A stretch of DNA of 64,000 nt from the NCBI GenBank assembly GCA_016794505.1, contig JAEUJZ010000037.1:310001-374000 (forward strand). The letters are read 5' to 3'. The stretch's first letter is position 1; the number at the start of each line of letters is the position of its first letter. Made by a program: the position numbers and the translations under genes. This document shows positions 26,801 to 35,385 of this stretch, one piece after another. Under the pieces are notes generated by a model, which ran no database searches, was not told where the DNA came from, and was given only the letters and a program-made list of their open reading frames with translations. Source of the stretch: Myxococcales bacterium (lineage in GTDB: Bacteria > Myxococcota_A > Polyangia > Palsa-1104 > JAEUJZ01).

Positions 26801-27647
26801 CGTCGGAAATCGGGATCTTATTGAGCTCAGCCAGAAGCACGCTAGCACTCTGCGGTCGCTGATCCGGCTCGCGCCGCAGCATGGCCTGCACCAGCGCATC
26901 AAGCTGCGGCGACACATTGCGCCATGCGCTGCTCAGCCGCGGCGCATCTTCGAACAAAATGCGCGACAGCAGCGCCGACAGGTGTTCGCCCATAAACGGC
27001 GGCTGGCCGGTCAAGCACTCGTGCAGCACGCAGCCCAAGGAAAAGATGTCGGCCGGCGGCCCGATGTCGCGACGCCCACGCGCTTGCTCGGGTGACATGT
27101 ACTCGGGCGTGCCGATGACGATGCCGGTCTGCGTCATCGTACGGTGTGACGCACTTCGTCGCGCGACGCCGAGATCCAGCAGCGTGACGCGATCGATCTG
27201 GCCATCGCGCAGAAACAAGTTGCTCGGCTTGATATCGCGGTGGACGATGCCGCGACTGTGCAGAAGCGCCAGCGCCTCGCAGACCTTCTGCGCCAGCCGC
27301 ACGCTCTCGGCGATGCTCAAGGGGCCACGCGAAAGCCGACGGGTCAGGTCTTCGCCATCTAGCCATTCCATGACCAGATAGGGCAGGCCCGCGGCGGACT
27401 GACCGTGGTGGACATAGCCGACGATGCCAGGATGCGAAAGCTCGGCAAGCAGCTGAATCTCGCGCAGGAAGCGCGCCGCTTCCTGCTGTAGCTGTGTGCG
27501 CAGCGCCAGATATTTGATGGCGACCGGCCGATCCGTCTTTCGATCGAGAGCGCGATAGACCGAGCTCATGCCGCCGCTGCCCGCTAGGCGCTCGATGACA
27601 AAGCGATCGCCTTCCACTGTGCCTGCAGCCAGGACCGGGGGATTCAT
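23829..27647 (-). CDS. Large Ser/Thr kinase with cyclase-like, AAA-ATPase and TPR regions
   Basis: The 1272-aa cytoplasmic protein has a kinase domain at residues 15-278 (Gly loop AGSGGMSSV, Lys45, HRDIKPSN from 136, DLG at 158-160 in place of DFG, APE variant SPE). A region at about 300-460 resembles a degenerate nucleotide-cyclase fold. An AAA/STAND ATPase follows, with Walker A APAGFGKS at 514-521 and Walker B VFVLEDLHWAD near 660. The last 450 residues are TPR-like helical repeats. This PknK/ATPase-adaptor layout is expanded in myxobacteria and links signals to large protein assemblies. HRD is intact and DLG keeps the metal-binding Asp, so it should be active. It is convergent with the lipoprotein gene ending at 23812. 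Confidence 0.92.
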   Translation of the reverse strand: MNPPVLAAGTVEGDRFVIERLAGSGGMSSVYRALDRKTDRPVAIKYLALRTQLQQEAARFLREIQLLAELSHPGIVGYVHHGQSAAGLPYLVMEWLDGEDLTRRLSRGPLSIAESVRLAQKVCEALALLHSRGIVHRDIKPSNLFLRDGQIDRVTLLDLGVARRSASHRTMTQTGIVIGTPEYMSPEQARGRRDIGPPADIFSLGCVLHECLTGQPPFMGEHLSALLSRILFEDAPRLSSAWRNVSPQLDALVQAMLRREPDQRPQSASVLLAELNKIPISDDSQTMLPLPKSVTGIGADEQQLVTVVVAAEPDPRSATGPGGLLSASELAQERSALRLRLADFAAPIEWLADGSLCATLKNIGSAADQVTLAARLALAIREVWPSAIIAMATGRSIVRERVPIGEAIDRAVASLRQQQNRVLATPADRSLLAAVTRVVWLDALSADFLEQRFTLETLAEGRGLLAEPEDFDDQRLLLGRPTTCVGREQDLAVLEMELVNVLEHLSPAAMVITAPAGFGKSRLRHEFLRRQVMRGQALAMLLGRGDPLAVGTPYAPLSRALRQACGIHSGDSLGEQQEKIRRHIEQLFSLSPSADTHPPSEPSLEALAEFLGELMGVHFPDDASVKLRAARSDPKVMGDQVSQAFLRYLQQAAGVAPLVFVLEDLHWADSQTIKLVDVALRELKQPLFVLAIARPEIHTLYPNLWVGRMQELKLPGLSRRAAERMIRQMLGPQATPSLVTQLVNQADGNAFYLEELIRAVATGKRDALPETVLAMLQVRLQSLDVTSRRVLRSASVFGESFWRTGIRALQPGQLSEPELDRALSSLCDSELITQRPESRLPGEDEFVFRHALVREATYSLLSDEDRVNAHGLAAEYLEKAGEPDPMVLAEHFRLGHSCERAMAPYTRAAMQALSVNDLQATLARVELAKRCGASGEALGTLEALACAAHFWRDDFQSAYPAGCQALLLLPRGSRLWMQSLGNMLTFTSLMGKQDHFRSLIGEFSTVVPGGDGLGMYVEAGSLLISMFSFGGIRDAAQGFLGLVEAMGQPCLSSDPLARAWFKQAHAIYLLMLGSDPTRAVTLAKEGLAAAHEAGARRNQVLISAFLGMALELANESTIAESVLRENLSHAQRLAEPLPISHAKVWLAMVLRCRRDQTAQREAAKLASEVLATKGANAFYVVACQCVLASARLFAGDLTGAEAAFAAAAPLHSFLPILHGLALSTQLAVLRAAGRSDEAKHTAATAQALLDRLSPLGLAEHALRSELAAVAAG

Positions 27648-27765
27648 CGGGTTCCTCTCGCGCGCCGAGAGGTCGGCTCACAGCAAGCCGGGGCTGGCGC
27701 GGCAGTTGAGAGCCCATTTTAGGAACGACGTGCTTTTCGGGTAAAGCGGTGTATGCAAGGGACGG

Positions 27766-29874
27766 CTAGGACCCATGCCAGCCAAGGACTCGTCCCGCCA
27801 AGGCCATCCCCGAAAGCAGCGCATCCTGCAGCGTGTCCGACTGCGCGGCACGACGACACACGCCCAGGCCGCTGGCCGCGCAAAAGCCTGGCTCGTCGTC
27901 GGATCGCGCGATCTGCAGCTCGGCAGCGTGGGCCCGTGAAAGTGCCCGCTGCAGCCAAGCGCTGCTCTCGGCCGATGTCGCCAGCAGCGCATCAAACGGA
28001 CCCCACTCGGACGGCACGGTGCATGGTTGCGGCGAGTCCACAGGCGGGGTCTTAAGCCACCACCTCGACGCGCGCCGTTCAAGCTCCAGCGACGTCAGCG
28101 GGACCGGCGCGTTCACGCCCCGGCCCAGGTGTGCCGCCAGCGATCCGGCAGGTCCCTGGGGCAGATACCGCTCGGCGAGCGTCGGCTCGCTGGGGGACGG
28201 CCGCAGCTGTGAAATGACAGCATCTTGCATCCACGAATCGACATACCGTCGAAGGCGCCGATCCGAAATGACAAACTCTTGCATCTTTTGCAGCGCTGCA
28301 GAGCCCGCAGGGGCTGCAGCGATCACACTGAAAAGATGGGCAGGGATGCAGTGATCGATCAGCGTGCGTGCGCAGATCAGCGCCGCCATGTCATCGCCCA
28401 GCACCGCGACGCGCAGCGCCTGTTCACGGGCCGGTCGCAGCACCTGCGCGCGATAGGCCAGCGGCGCCAGTTTCTTGGCGAATACGCGCAGCGAAAGAGG
28501 ACGAACGATGCCCAGATACGGGCGCTGTGGCGGAAACGGCCGATCGAACTGCCCCAAGCACCACAAGATGCCGCCATACGACGAAGGGTCGCGGCCATCC
28601 AGGGCATAGCGATGGTTCAGATCGATGAGCAGCGAAAGCGCGCGTTCGGCATTCGGTGTCCACGAAAGCAGCGCCTTGCCCCAGGCCATGCGCAGGCTGT
28701 TGTGCAGCTCTCCATGAATGCGCAGGCTGTGCTGCGCCGCGTCCCACAGCGGCTCGCCGGTTTCGCCGCGCGCCAGCCGTTCCCAGGACGGCAAGAGCGG
28801 TCGCGCATCCGATTCGTGCTGGTGCAGGGTCTTTATCGCCCAGTCCGGCACCGCCGACAGCGTCTCGTGCCGCGGCTCATAGGTGCAAAAGACATGTGCC
28901 AGCTCGCGCCAGGTCAAAAGCTCGTCGAGGAACTTGTCGCGGCTGTCCGCAGAGCAGGTCGCTTGCGCCGCCTGTCGCGCGATGCGCAGCGGCGACACCT
29001 GGCCATAGTGCAGGTACGCCGACATGCGGCTTGACGCCGACGGCTGCAGCGGGTCGTCGCGCTGCGTGGCATAGCGATCGAGACCATCGTGCAAAAAGCG
29101 CTGCCAGCGCGCATAGCCAGCCTGGCTACCGCCGCGCGTATGCTGTACCGGTCCGACGCTGTGATCGATCTCGCAGCGGGCGATGAGCGCGGAAAGATCG
29201 GTCGCTGCGAGATCAAGCGGCACAAACGGCAGGCTCGGCACAAAGGCCGGATAGGGCGGCGTGATCTCGGGCCATGGGCACAGCGCTCGCTGCAGTCGCT
29301 CGCGGGCTGTCGCCGCACGAAAGGCAAAGGCGCGCAGCCACGCGCGTCCGATGCGCCGCGCCGGCAAGACGCAGGCGGTATCAACGGCCAGCACGGCTCG
29401 CCGCAGCGACGTCGCCAGGCTCTGCGTCCAGGTGACAAGCGGTGCCCAGGGCATGTCTTCCGTGACCACGACACAGGCCCGCTGCGCCAGCGTTTTCAGG
29501 TGCGGTCCACGCTGCCCTGGGCGCTCGACGTGACAGGCATAGCCGATGCCGCGCGCCGCAAGCTCGGCTTGTACATCGCGTGCGCCTTCCAAGATGAAGC
29601 GATGGTGGCGATCCGAGGCATAGGGATAGCTCTCGGACAGCGCGTGATAGACGAACAGCGGTCGCAAAAGAAGCCCCGACAGCGTCAGCGCCACATCGAG
29701 CGCGGGGTTTTCGTGCCCGCGCACCGCCGTGCGCATCCAGTAAAGGACGAACTCACCGTCGGCAGGCAGGCGCTCGTTTGCCGCGCCTGGCTCAGGCGAG
29801 ACGACCTGGATGCGCTCGCCCAGGTGGACGGGCAGCCGGGTCAAAAAATCCGTCCGCAGATCAAGGCCTTGCAT
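27766..29874 (-). CDS. Class II deoxyribodipyrimidine photolyase fused to a reduced renalase-like domain
   Basis: The 702-aa protein has residues 35-480 matching class II photolyases: FVLYWMRTAVRGHENPALD at the antenna-domain start, then the FAD-binding helices WRELAHVFC, HNSLRMAWGK and LDGRDPSSYGG. The enzyme would repair cyclobutane pyrimidine dimers with blue light. Residues 486-702 add a second module. It contains a Rossmann-like VAVLGDDMAAL that lacks the GxGxxG glycines, the renalase-like RYLPQGPAGSLAAHL block, and a terminal LQDALLSGMALAGRVLG block. This looks like a shortened renalase/amine-oxidase-type flavoprotein of about 217 residues instead of about 330. Its role is unknown. The gene reads towards the kinase gene at 27647, 118 bp away. 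Confidence 0.9.
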   Translation of the reverse strand: MQGLDLRTDFLTRLPVHLGERIQVVSPEPGAANERLPADGEFVLYWMRTAVRGHENPALDVALTLSGLLLRPLFVYHALSESYPYASDRHHRFILEGARDVQAELAARGIGYACHVERPGQRGPHLKTLAQRACVVVTEDMPWAPLVTWTQSLATSLRRAVLAVDTACVLPARRIGRAWLRAFAFRAATARERLQRALCPWPEITPPYPAFVPSLPFVPLDLAATDLSALIARCEIDHSVGPVQHTRGGSQAGYARWQRFLHDGLDRYATQRDDPLQPSASSRMSAYLHYGQVSPLRIARQAAQATCSADSRDKFLDELLTWRELAHVFCTYEPRHETLSAVPDWAIKTLHQHESDARPLLPSWERLARGETGEPLWDAAQHSLRIHGELHNSLRMAWGKALLSWTPNAERALSLLIDLNHRYALDGRDPSSYGGILWCLGQFDRPFPPQRPYLGIVRPLSLRVFAKKLAPLAYRAQVLRPAREQALRVAVLGDDMAALICARTLIDHCIPAHLFSVIAAAPAGSAALQKMQEFVISDRRLRRYVDSWMQDAVISQLRPSPSEPTLAERYLPQGPAGSLAAHLGRGVNAPVPLTSLELERRASRWWLKTPPVDSPQPCTVPSEWGPFDALLATSAESSAWLQRALSRAHAAELQIARSDDEPGFCAASGLGVCRRAAQSDTLQDALLSGMALAGRVLGWHGS

Positions 29875-30201
29875 ATGCGTTCTGATGCGTCCCAGGTCGG
29901 TGCTGGTTCACAGTTTTCACGCCGCAGCGACGAAGCAAACTCAACAAGGTGGACGCGACACTCAGCGGCTGGTGCGCGGCGCCTTGTGACGGCTGCTGGC
30001 CCGCATCTTCGCGCTTGACCGGCTTGGGGACGAAAGCGCATCTTTTGCAGGCGTGTGGCGTGGGGGCGTAGCCAGCTCCAGAGACGGGACGCACAGCATC
30101 GGCGACCCCGACTGACGACAGGTCCACGCCGAGATCATCGAACCAAAACCCAAGCTGCCGAACCTCGGCAGGCAACCACGACCCGTACGGAGGCTGTTTC
30201 A
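29875..30201. promoter_or_regulatory. Divergent intergenic region between photolyase and superoxide dismutase genes
   Basis: This 327-bp gap must contain the promoters of the photolyase (minus) and SOD (plus) genes. The Shine-Dalgarno for SOD is ACGGAGG at 30187-30193. A minus-strand open frame across the gap (29861-30202) has weak codon bias and starts opposite the SOD start codon; I do not believe it is a gene. No strong palindrome is visible. Confidence 0.4.
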
Positions 30202-30810
30202 ATGCCGCATAGTCCGAAGAATTTCGAGCACCTGATCGGAGACTGCAAAGCGTTCCTCAGCGAGAAGCAGCTGCAAGCGCACTTCACGCTGTACCAGGGC
30301 TACGTTAAGAAGCTCAACGAGATCGAAGAGAGGCTGGGCAAGGCCGACCCGACGACGGCCAACTATTCCTTCAGCGAGTACTCTGAGCTGCGTCGCCGCG
30401 AGCCGGTGGCGTACAACGGCACCGTGCTGCACGAGCAGTACTTCGAGAACCTCGGCGCCGAAGGCGGCCAGCCGAGCGCGGCGTTTAAGGCCGATGTCGA
30501 AAAGTCGTTTGGCTCGTGGGATGCGTTCATCGCCGACATCAAGGGCATCGTCGGCTCGGGCCATGGCTGGGCGCTGGTCACGTACGACTGGACCTATGGC
30601 CGCGTGCGCACCAACCAAGTGCAGGGCGAGCACCACATCGGCCTTCTGCCCAACCAGTCGACGCTGATCGCCATCGACGCGTGGGAACACGCCTACTTTC
30701 TCGACTACGGCACCAAGAAGCCGGATTACCTGGCCGGTGTGCTCAAGCACATCAACTGGGCCACCGTCGAAAAACGTCACGCCATGACCCGTATGGGCAA
30801 GGCGCAGTAA
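30202..30810 (+). CDS. Iron/manganese superoxide dismutase family protein
   Basis: The 202-aa protein starts at the ATG at 30202, 8 bp after GGAGG. It has the C-terminal SOD signature DAWEHAYFLDYGTKKPDYL, supplying the last Asp and His metal ligands, and the middle motif LHEQYFENLG. The first His ligand probably lies in the N-terminal QLQAHFTLYQGYVKKLNE helix. SODs dismute superoxide to hydrogen peroxide and oxygen. No signal peptide is seen, so it is cytoplasmic. The ALVTYDWTYG stretch is typical of the family. It is followed after only 21 bp by thpR, so the two are probably co-transcribed. Fe versus Mn cannot be called safely. Confidence 0.9.
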   Translation: MPHSPKNFEHLIGDCKAFLSEKQLQAHFTLYQGYVKKLNEIEERLGKADPTTANYSFSEYSELRRREPVAYNGTVLHEQYFENLGAEGGQPSAAFKADVEKSFGSWDAFIADIKGIVGSGHGWALVTYDWTYGRVRTNQVQGEHHIGLLPNQSTLIAIDAWEHAYFLDYGTKKPDYLAGVLKHINWATVEKRHAMTRMGKAQ

Positions 30811-30831
30811 GGCGAAAGAGAGGGGGGGCTC

Positions 30832-31524
30832 TTGCGCTTGTTCTGGGCGTTTCGCCCGCCAGACGACGTCGTAGCGGCCGCGGCCGAGCTCTTGCGCGGT
30901 CTCATGACGCCGACCGAGCGCTTGGGCTATCGCGTGACGTGGTCGCGTCCAGCGTCGCTGCACACGACCGTGAAGTTTCTCGGCGACGTCGATCCTGCGC
31001 GCGTGCCGGACATCCTTTCGCGGGTGCAGCGCGGCATGGCCATGCAGCCGACGGCTCCGGCCATTGTGCGTCTGCGCGGCCTGGGCGCCTTTCCCCAGCC
31101 CGAGCGTCCCAAGGTCCTTTGGCTGGGTGTGCAAGGCGAGAGCGAGTCGAACCAAGGCCGGCTGTTTGCCGTGGCTCGCGCCGTCGAAGAATGGCTGTTT
31201 GAGCTGGGCTTTGCGCGCGAAGAGCGGCCGTTTCGTGCCCACTTGACGCTGGGTCGCGTACGCGACCGCCACCAGCCGCGCCCCGTCGACAAGCGGCCCC
31301 CGCAGCGTCGCCCCACGGGCAGTGCCAGCGAGCGCGACGGAAACGGCCCGCTTTCGCCGGAACAATGGCGGCGGGGTCTCGCCGACCTGCTGGCCAGCTA
31401 TGGCGATCGCCCCGTCGGTGGCGCATTTGCCCTCAAAGAGATCGTGCTGTACGAGAGCCGCCTCGGCCCCGACGTTCCCGATTACATCCCCCTGGCCACG
31501 GTGCCGGTGGGCAGCGGCAAGTAA
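30832..31524 (+). CDS. thpR: RNA 2',3'-cyclic phosphodiesterase
   Basis: The 230-aa 2H-phosphoesterase has the two signature HxTxx motifs (LHTTVKFLG near residue 43 and AHLTLGRV near residue 143). They hydrolyse 2',3'-cyclic phosphates on RNA ends, historically called 2'-5' RNA ligase. The start is a TTG at 30832 behind an AGGGGGGG Shine-Dalgarno; the next in-frame ATG would remove the conserved first strand. An Arg/Pro/Gly-rich insertion (about 150-178) interrupts the domain before the last helix. It sits 21 bp after the SOD stop codon in an apparent operon. Confidence 0.9.
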   Translation: MRLFWAFRPPDDVVAAAAELLRGLMTPTERLGYRVTWSRPASLHTTVKFLGDVDPARVPDILSRVQRGMAMQPTAPAIVRLRGLGAFPQPERPKVLWLGVQGESESNQGRLFAVARAVEEWLFELGFAREERPFRAHLTLGRVRDRHQPRPVDKRPPQRRPTGSASERDGNGPLSPEQWRRGLADLLASYGDRPVGGAFALKEIVLYESRLGPDVPDYIPLATVPVGSGK

Positions 31525-31560
31525 TACGTTCCTTTTTCGATCCCTTCACGCATTCCTACC

Positions 31561-33792
31561 ATGGGGGTCCACGTGACTCACGTTCGCTCGTGCAACCTGT
31601 GTGAAGCGATGTGCGGCGTGCGCATCGAGACTGAAGGCGACCGCGTGGTCAGCATCCGCGGCGACGAAGCCGACCCGTTCAGCCAGGGGTATATCTGCCC
31701 CAAGGCCACGGCGCTCGGCGACATTCACCACGACCCCGACCGCCTGCGCCGTCCGCTCAAGCGCAGCGGCACGCGCTGGCACGAGATCTCATGGGACGAA
31801 GCGCTCGACGAGACCGCGGCGCGCATCCATCAGATCCGCAGCGAGCACGGACCCCACGCCGTAGGCATGTACCTGGGCAACCCCAGCGTCCACAACTATG
31901 GCGCGCTGCTTTATTCCGTTCTGTTCGCCAAGGTCCTGCGCAGCCGCAGCCGGTTCTCGGCAACCTCGGTCGATCAGCTTCCCAAGATGCTGACGTCGCT
32001 TTTGCTGTATGGCCACCAGATCGTGATGTCGGTGCCCGATGTCGATCGCACCGACTGCTTTGTGATCTTTGGCGGCAACCCAGTGGTCTCGAACGGCAGC
32101 TTGATGTCGGCACCGGGAATGAAGCGTCGCCTGGCGGCGATTCGCGCCCGCGGCGGTCGCGTCATCGTCTTTGATCCACGCCGCACCGAGACGGCCGAGC
32201 TAGCCGATGAGCACGTGTTCGTGCGTCCGGGAAGCGACGCGCTGATCCTGGCTGCGATGCTGCACGTGATCTTTGCCGAAGACCTCGTGCGGCTGCGGCA
32301 TCTCGCCCCTGCCCTCCGCGGTCTCGATCCCCTGCGCGCTTCCGTGCAGGACTTTTCCCCGGAAGCCGTTGCTGCGGCCTCTGGCGTTCCCGCCGAGACA
32401 CTGCGTCGCATCGTGCGCAGCTATGCCCAAAGCGAGCGCGGCGTGCTGTACGGCCGCTTGGGCGTCTCGACCCATGTCTTCGGCGGGCTGTGCAACTGGC
32501 TGATCGAAGTCATCAACATCGTAAGTGGTCACTTCGATCGCGAAGGCGGCGCGATGTTCCCGACGCCCGCGGTGGACTTGGCGCAGCTTGGATCGTGGCT
32601 GGATCAGCAGGGCCACCACAACAAGTTCACAAGTCGCGTGCGCGGCATTCCCGAGTTTGGCGGCGAGCTTCCCGCGGCCTGCATGGCGGAAGAGATGGAC
32701 ACGCCGGGCGACAAGCAGATTCGCGCGCTGATCACCCACGCCGGGAATCCCGTCTTGAGCACGCCCAATGGCCGTCGACTCGATGCCGCGCTGCCGCGGC
32801 TCGACTTCATGGTGGCCATCGATATCTATCTCAACGAGACGACGCGCCACGCGCACATCATCCTGCCGCCGACCTTCGCGCTTGAACACGATCACTACGA
32901 CCTGGCTTTTTTCGCGCTGGCTGTTCGCAACACCGTCAAGTACTCGCCTGCGCTGTTTGCAAAAAGCGCGGAGCAGCGTCACGACTGGCAGATCTTCGCC
33001 GGCTTGATGACACGCCTGCTGGCGCACGATGCCAAGAGCGGACGCGCCAAGGATGTGGCCCTGTCGCGGGCGCTGCGTCTTGTGTCCGACCATGCCGAGG
33101 GCTTTTTCGATCCGGCTCGCGCGCTTGATCTGTTGCTGCGCATCGGACCCAACGGACTGCGCCGTGGTCGCCAGGGGCTGAGCCTTGCGACGCTGCTCCG
33201 CGACGAAAACCGCCACGGCATCGATCTGGGACCGCTTGCACCCTGTATGCCGCAGCGACTCTATACGCGCGACAAGAAGCTCGACGTCGCAACGCCCATC
33301 ATGCTCGCGGACTTTGTGCGTCTGCGTGAATCGCTCGTGGTGGCGCATGAAACGACGCCGATCCGCGACGGGCTGCTCTTGATCGGGCGACGTCAGCTGC
33401 GCTCGAACAACTCGTGGTGCCACAACAGCGAGCGCTTGGTAAAGGGGCCGGATCGCTGCACGCTGATCATGCATCCGCGCGATGCGGCGCAGCGCGGCAT
33501 CCAGCAGGGCGAGCGCGTCCGCGTGTCGTCGCGCGTCGGCGAGGTCGTGGCGCCGGTCGCGGTTTCCGATGAAGTCATGCCGGGCGTCGTCAGCTTGCCG
33601 CACGGCTATGGTCACCATGGGCAAGGAACTCGCCTGCGCGTTGCTAAAGCGCATGCGGGCGTCAGCGCCAACGACCTCACCGACGAGCTTTTGGTGGATC
33701 CGCTGGCTGGGACGGCGCACCTAAGCGGCGTGCCTGTCACGGTGTGCCGCTTGCCCGCGGACGTTGACACCCTGCGTCAAGGAACGCCCTAG
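31561..33792 (+). CDS. Molybdopterin-dependent oxidoreductase (DMSO reductase superfamily)
   Basis: The 743-aa protein binds a 4Fe-4S cluster through Cys11, Cys14, Cys18 and Cys46 at the N-terminus. The bis-MGD binding folds follow (GGNPVVSNGS, VFDPRRTETAELAD, VRPGSDALILAAM, LITHAGNPVLSTPNG) and a C-terminal dinucleotide-binding barrel (LRSNNSWCHNSERLVKGP, LPHGYGHHGQGT). There is no twin-arginine signal, so it is cytoplasmic. It resembles the single-subunit assimilatory-type or formate-dehydrogenase-alpha-like group, whose substrates are mostly unknown. No electron-transfer subunit or cofactor-biosynthesis gene is adjacent. The next gene is malic enzyme, 102 bp downstream, so a shared function is not obvious. 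Confidence 0.9.
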   Translation: MGVHVTHVRSCNLCEAMCGVRIETEGDRVVSIRGDEADPFSQGYICPKATALGDIHHDPDRLRRPLKRSGTRWHEISWDEALDETAARIHQIRSEHGPHAVGMYLGNPSVHNYGALLYSVLFAKVLRSRSRFSATSVDQLPKMLTSLLLYGHQIVMSVPDVDRTDCFVIFGGNPVVSNGSLMSAPGMKRRLAAIRARGGRVIVFDPRRTETAELADEHVFVRPGSDALILAAMLHVIFAEDLVRLRHLAPALRGLDPLRASVQDFSPEAVAAASGVPAETLRRIVRSYAQSERGVLYGRLGVSTHVFGGLCNWLIEVINIVSGHFDREGGAMFPTPAVDLAQLGSWLDQQGHHNKFTSRVRGIPEFGGELPAACMAEEMDTPGDKQIRALITHAGNPVLSTPNGRRLDAALPRLDFMVAIDIYLNETTRHAHIILPPTFALEHDHYDLAFFALAVRNTVKYSPALFAKSAEQRHDWQIFAGLMTRLLAHDAKSGRAKDVALSRALRLVSDHAEGFFDPARALDLLLRIGPNGLRRGRQGLSLATLLRDENRHGIDLGPLAPCMPQRLYTRDKKLDVATPIMLADFVRLRESLVVAHETTPIRDGLLLIGRRQLRSNNSWCHNSERLVKGPDRCTLIMHPRDAAQRGIQQGERVRVSSRVGEVVAPVAVSDEVMPGVVSLPHGYGHHGQGTRLRVAKAHAGVSANDLTDELLVDPLAGTAHLSGVPVTVCRLPADVDTLRQGTP

Positions 33793-33894
33793 CCATCCGT
33801 CACTCTTGCGTTATTGCCACCGCGCGCTTGCGCTGCGCCGGATCGGCGACGATGCCCGGCTGACCTGGCCAAGCGACTGCGATAGTGTAGTGGC

Positions 33895-35226
33895 ATGGGT
33901 CGTCAACGCATCGATACCGTCTTGCGTGTGCGCACGCGGCACCGCCCTGGACAGCTTGCTCGCCTGGCCACGGTGATCGCGCAAGAGGGCGCACTGATCG
34001 GCGAGATCACCACGGTCCACATGGCCGAAGGGCTCTCGACGCGCGATATCACCGTCGAGACCGAGAACGAAGAACACACCGCTCGCTTGATCTCGGCGCT
34101 GCAGCACACAGATGGTGTCGAAGTGCTGGAAGTCAAAGACCTGGTCTTTGAGCTTCACCGCGGCGGCAAGATTCGTGCGGCCAGCCGGGTTGAGCTACGT
34201 CGCCTCGGCGATCTTCGTTACATCTACACGCCGGGCGTGGCGCGTGTCTCGCGAGCGATTGCCGCCAGCCCGGATCGCGCCTGGGATTACACCAACATCG
34301 GTCAGTCCGTCGGCATCTTCACCAATGGCTCGCGCGTGCTGGGTCTGGGCAACATCGGCCCGCTGGCCAGCATGCCGGTGATGGAGGGCAAGGCCGTCCT
34401 ATACGACAAGTTCGCTGGCATCTCGGCGACGCCGATCTTGATCGACACGCTCGATGCCGACGAATTCATCGAGACCGTCGTGCGGCTGTCCAAGACCTTT
34501 GGCGGCATCCACTTGGAAGACATCCGCATTCCCGAGTGCTTCAAGATTGAAAGCGAGCTTCGTCGTCGCTTGAGCAAGCCAGTGATGCACGATGACCAGC
34601 ACGGTACCGCGGTGGTCACGCTGGCCGCGCTGATCAATGCCTGTCGCATCACCGGGCTGGATCTGCACAAAGCCAAAGTGGCGCAGGTCGGGCTTGGAGC
34701 AGCCGGCAGCGCGATTGCGCGACTGATTCTGAACTACGGTGCGCGCTCGGTCTTGGTCACCGACGTAAATGCCGAGATGGTCACCCGCATGGTGGAAGAA
34801 GGAGCACAGGCCGCGACCTTGGATTCGATCATGGCGACAGCCGATGTCGTGATCTGCACGACGGGCAAAGTGGGTCTGCTCAAGCCCGAGATGATTCGCA
34901 AGGGCCAGGTCATCTTCGCGCTGTCGAATCCCCAGGCCGAGATCGATCCCGATACGGCCCGTGCCGCGGGGGCTGCATATGCCGCCGATGGCGCAGCCAT
35001 CAACAACGCGCTGGCGTTTCCGGGAATCTTCAAGGGCGCTCTAGAGACGCGCGCCTGCACGCTGCATCCGCAGATGTTCATCGCCGCGGCGCAAGCCATT
35101 GCCAGCGTGGTGACTCCTGACGAAGTGGTGCCGTCCCCCTTGGACCCGCGCGTCCACGATGCGGTCCGCAGTGCCGTGGCAGACTGCGCGCACAAGCTCA
35201 ACCTGGCCAACACCGCCAAGCTGTAA
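33895..35226 (+). CDS. NAD(P)-dependent malic enzyme with N-terminal ACT domain
   Basis: The 443-aa protein has residues 5-85 as an ACT regulatory domain (LRVRTRHRPGQLARLATVIAQEGA) of the kind that binds amino acids. The malic enzyme core follows: YTPGVARVSRAI with the catalytic Tyr, the metal-binding EDI and VMHDDQHGTA segment, and the nucleotide loop QVGLGAAGSAIA. It decarboxylates malate to pyruvate, yielding NAD(P)H for gluconeogenic or biosynthetic flux. ACT-fused malic enzymes occur in several bacterial lineages and are thought to be allosterically controlled. Transcription ends at the strong terminator at 35308-35359. Confidence 0.93.
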   Translation: MGRQRIDTVLRVRTRHRPGQLARLATVIAQEGALIGEITTVHMAEGLSTRDITVETENEEHTARLISALQHTDGVEVLEVKDLVFELHRGGKIRAASRVELRRLGDLRYIYTPGVARVSRAIAASPDRAWDYTNIGQSVGIFTNGSRVLGLGNIGPLASMPVMEGKAVLYDKFAGISATPILIDTLDADEFIETVVRLSKTFGGIHLEDIRIPECFKIESELRRRLSKPVMHDDQHGTAVVTLAALINACRITGLDLHKAKVAQVGLGAAGSAIARLILNYGARSVLVTDVNAEMVTRMVEEGAQAATLDSIMATADVVICTTGKVGLLKPEMIRKGQVIFALSNPQAEIDPDTARAAGAAYAADGAAINNALAFPGIFKGALETRACTLHPQMFIAAAQAIASVVTPDEVVPSPLDPRVHDAVRSAVADCAHKLNLANTAKL

Positions 35227-35241
35227 GGCCCCTGGCAGGCG

Positions 35242-35286
35242 GGCCCGTGCGCAGAGCCGGCCCGTACGCAGCCGGCCCGTGCGCGG
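35242..35286 (+). repeat. Three GGCCCGTRCGCRG repeats
   Basis: Near-identical 13-mers begin at 35242, 35259 and 35274 in the malic enzyme 3' untranslated region, just before the terminator. Their function is unknown; they may come from local duplication. Confidence 0.55.
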
Positions 35287-35307
35287 CAGTGGGCGAATCC
35301 GCAAACG

Positions 35308-35359
35308 AAAAAGGGAATCTGGCTGCTTGCCCGCAGGGGCCACACCAGATTCCCTTTTT
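35308..35359. terminator. Bidirectional intrinsic terminator
   Basis: A perfect 15-bp stem pairs 35308-35322 (five A, then GGGAATCTGG) with 35345-35359 (its complement ending in a T run) around a 22-nt loop. The A tract on one side and T tract on the other let it stop transcription from the malic enzyme (plus) and from the minus-strand gene at 35386-35865, which converge here. Confidence 0.9.
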
Positions 35360-35385
35360 TCGTGAATCGAATCGCTCGGCAGCGC

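Noticed and set aside
29861-30202. A 113-codon minus-strand open frame across the photolyase/SOD gap
   Set aside because: It overlaps both the photolyase start and the SOD start codon, and its codon use is weak. The gap is better explained as divergent promoters.
32200-33720. A 506-codon open frame opposite the molybdopterin oxidoreductase gene
   Set aside because: The plus-strand gene has full cofactor motifs. The antisense frame is Arg/Gln/His-rich with no family pattern and arises from G+C-rich codon structure.
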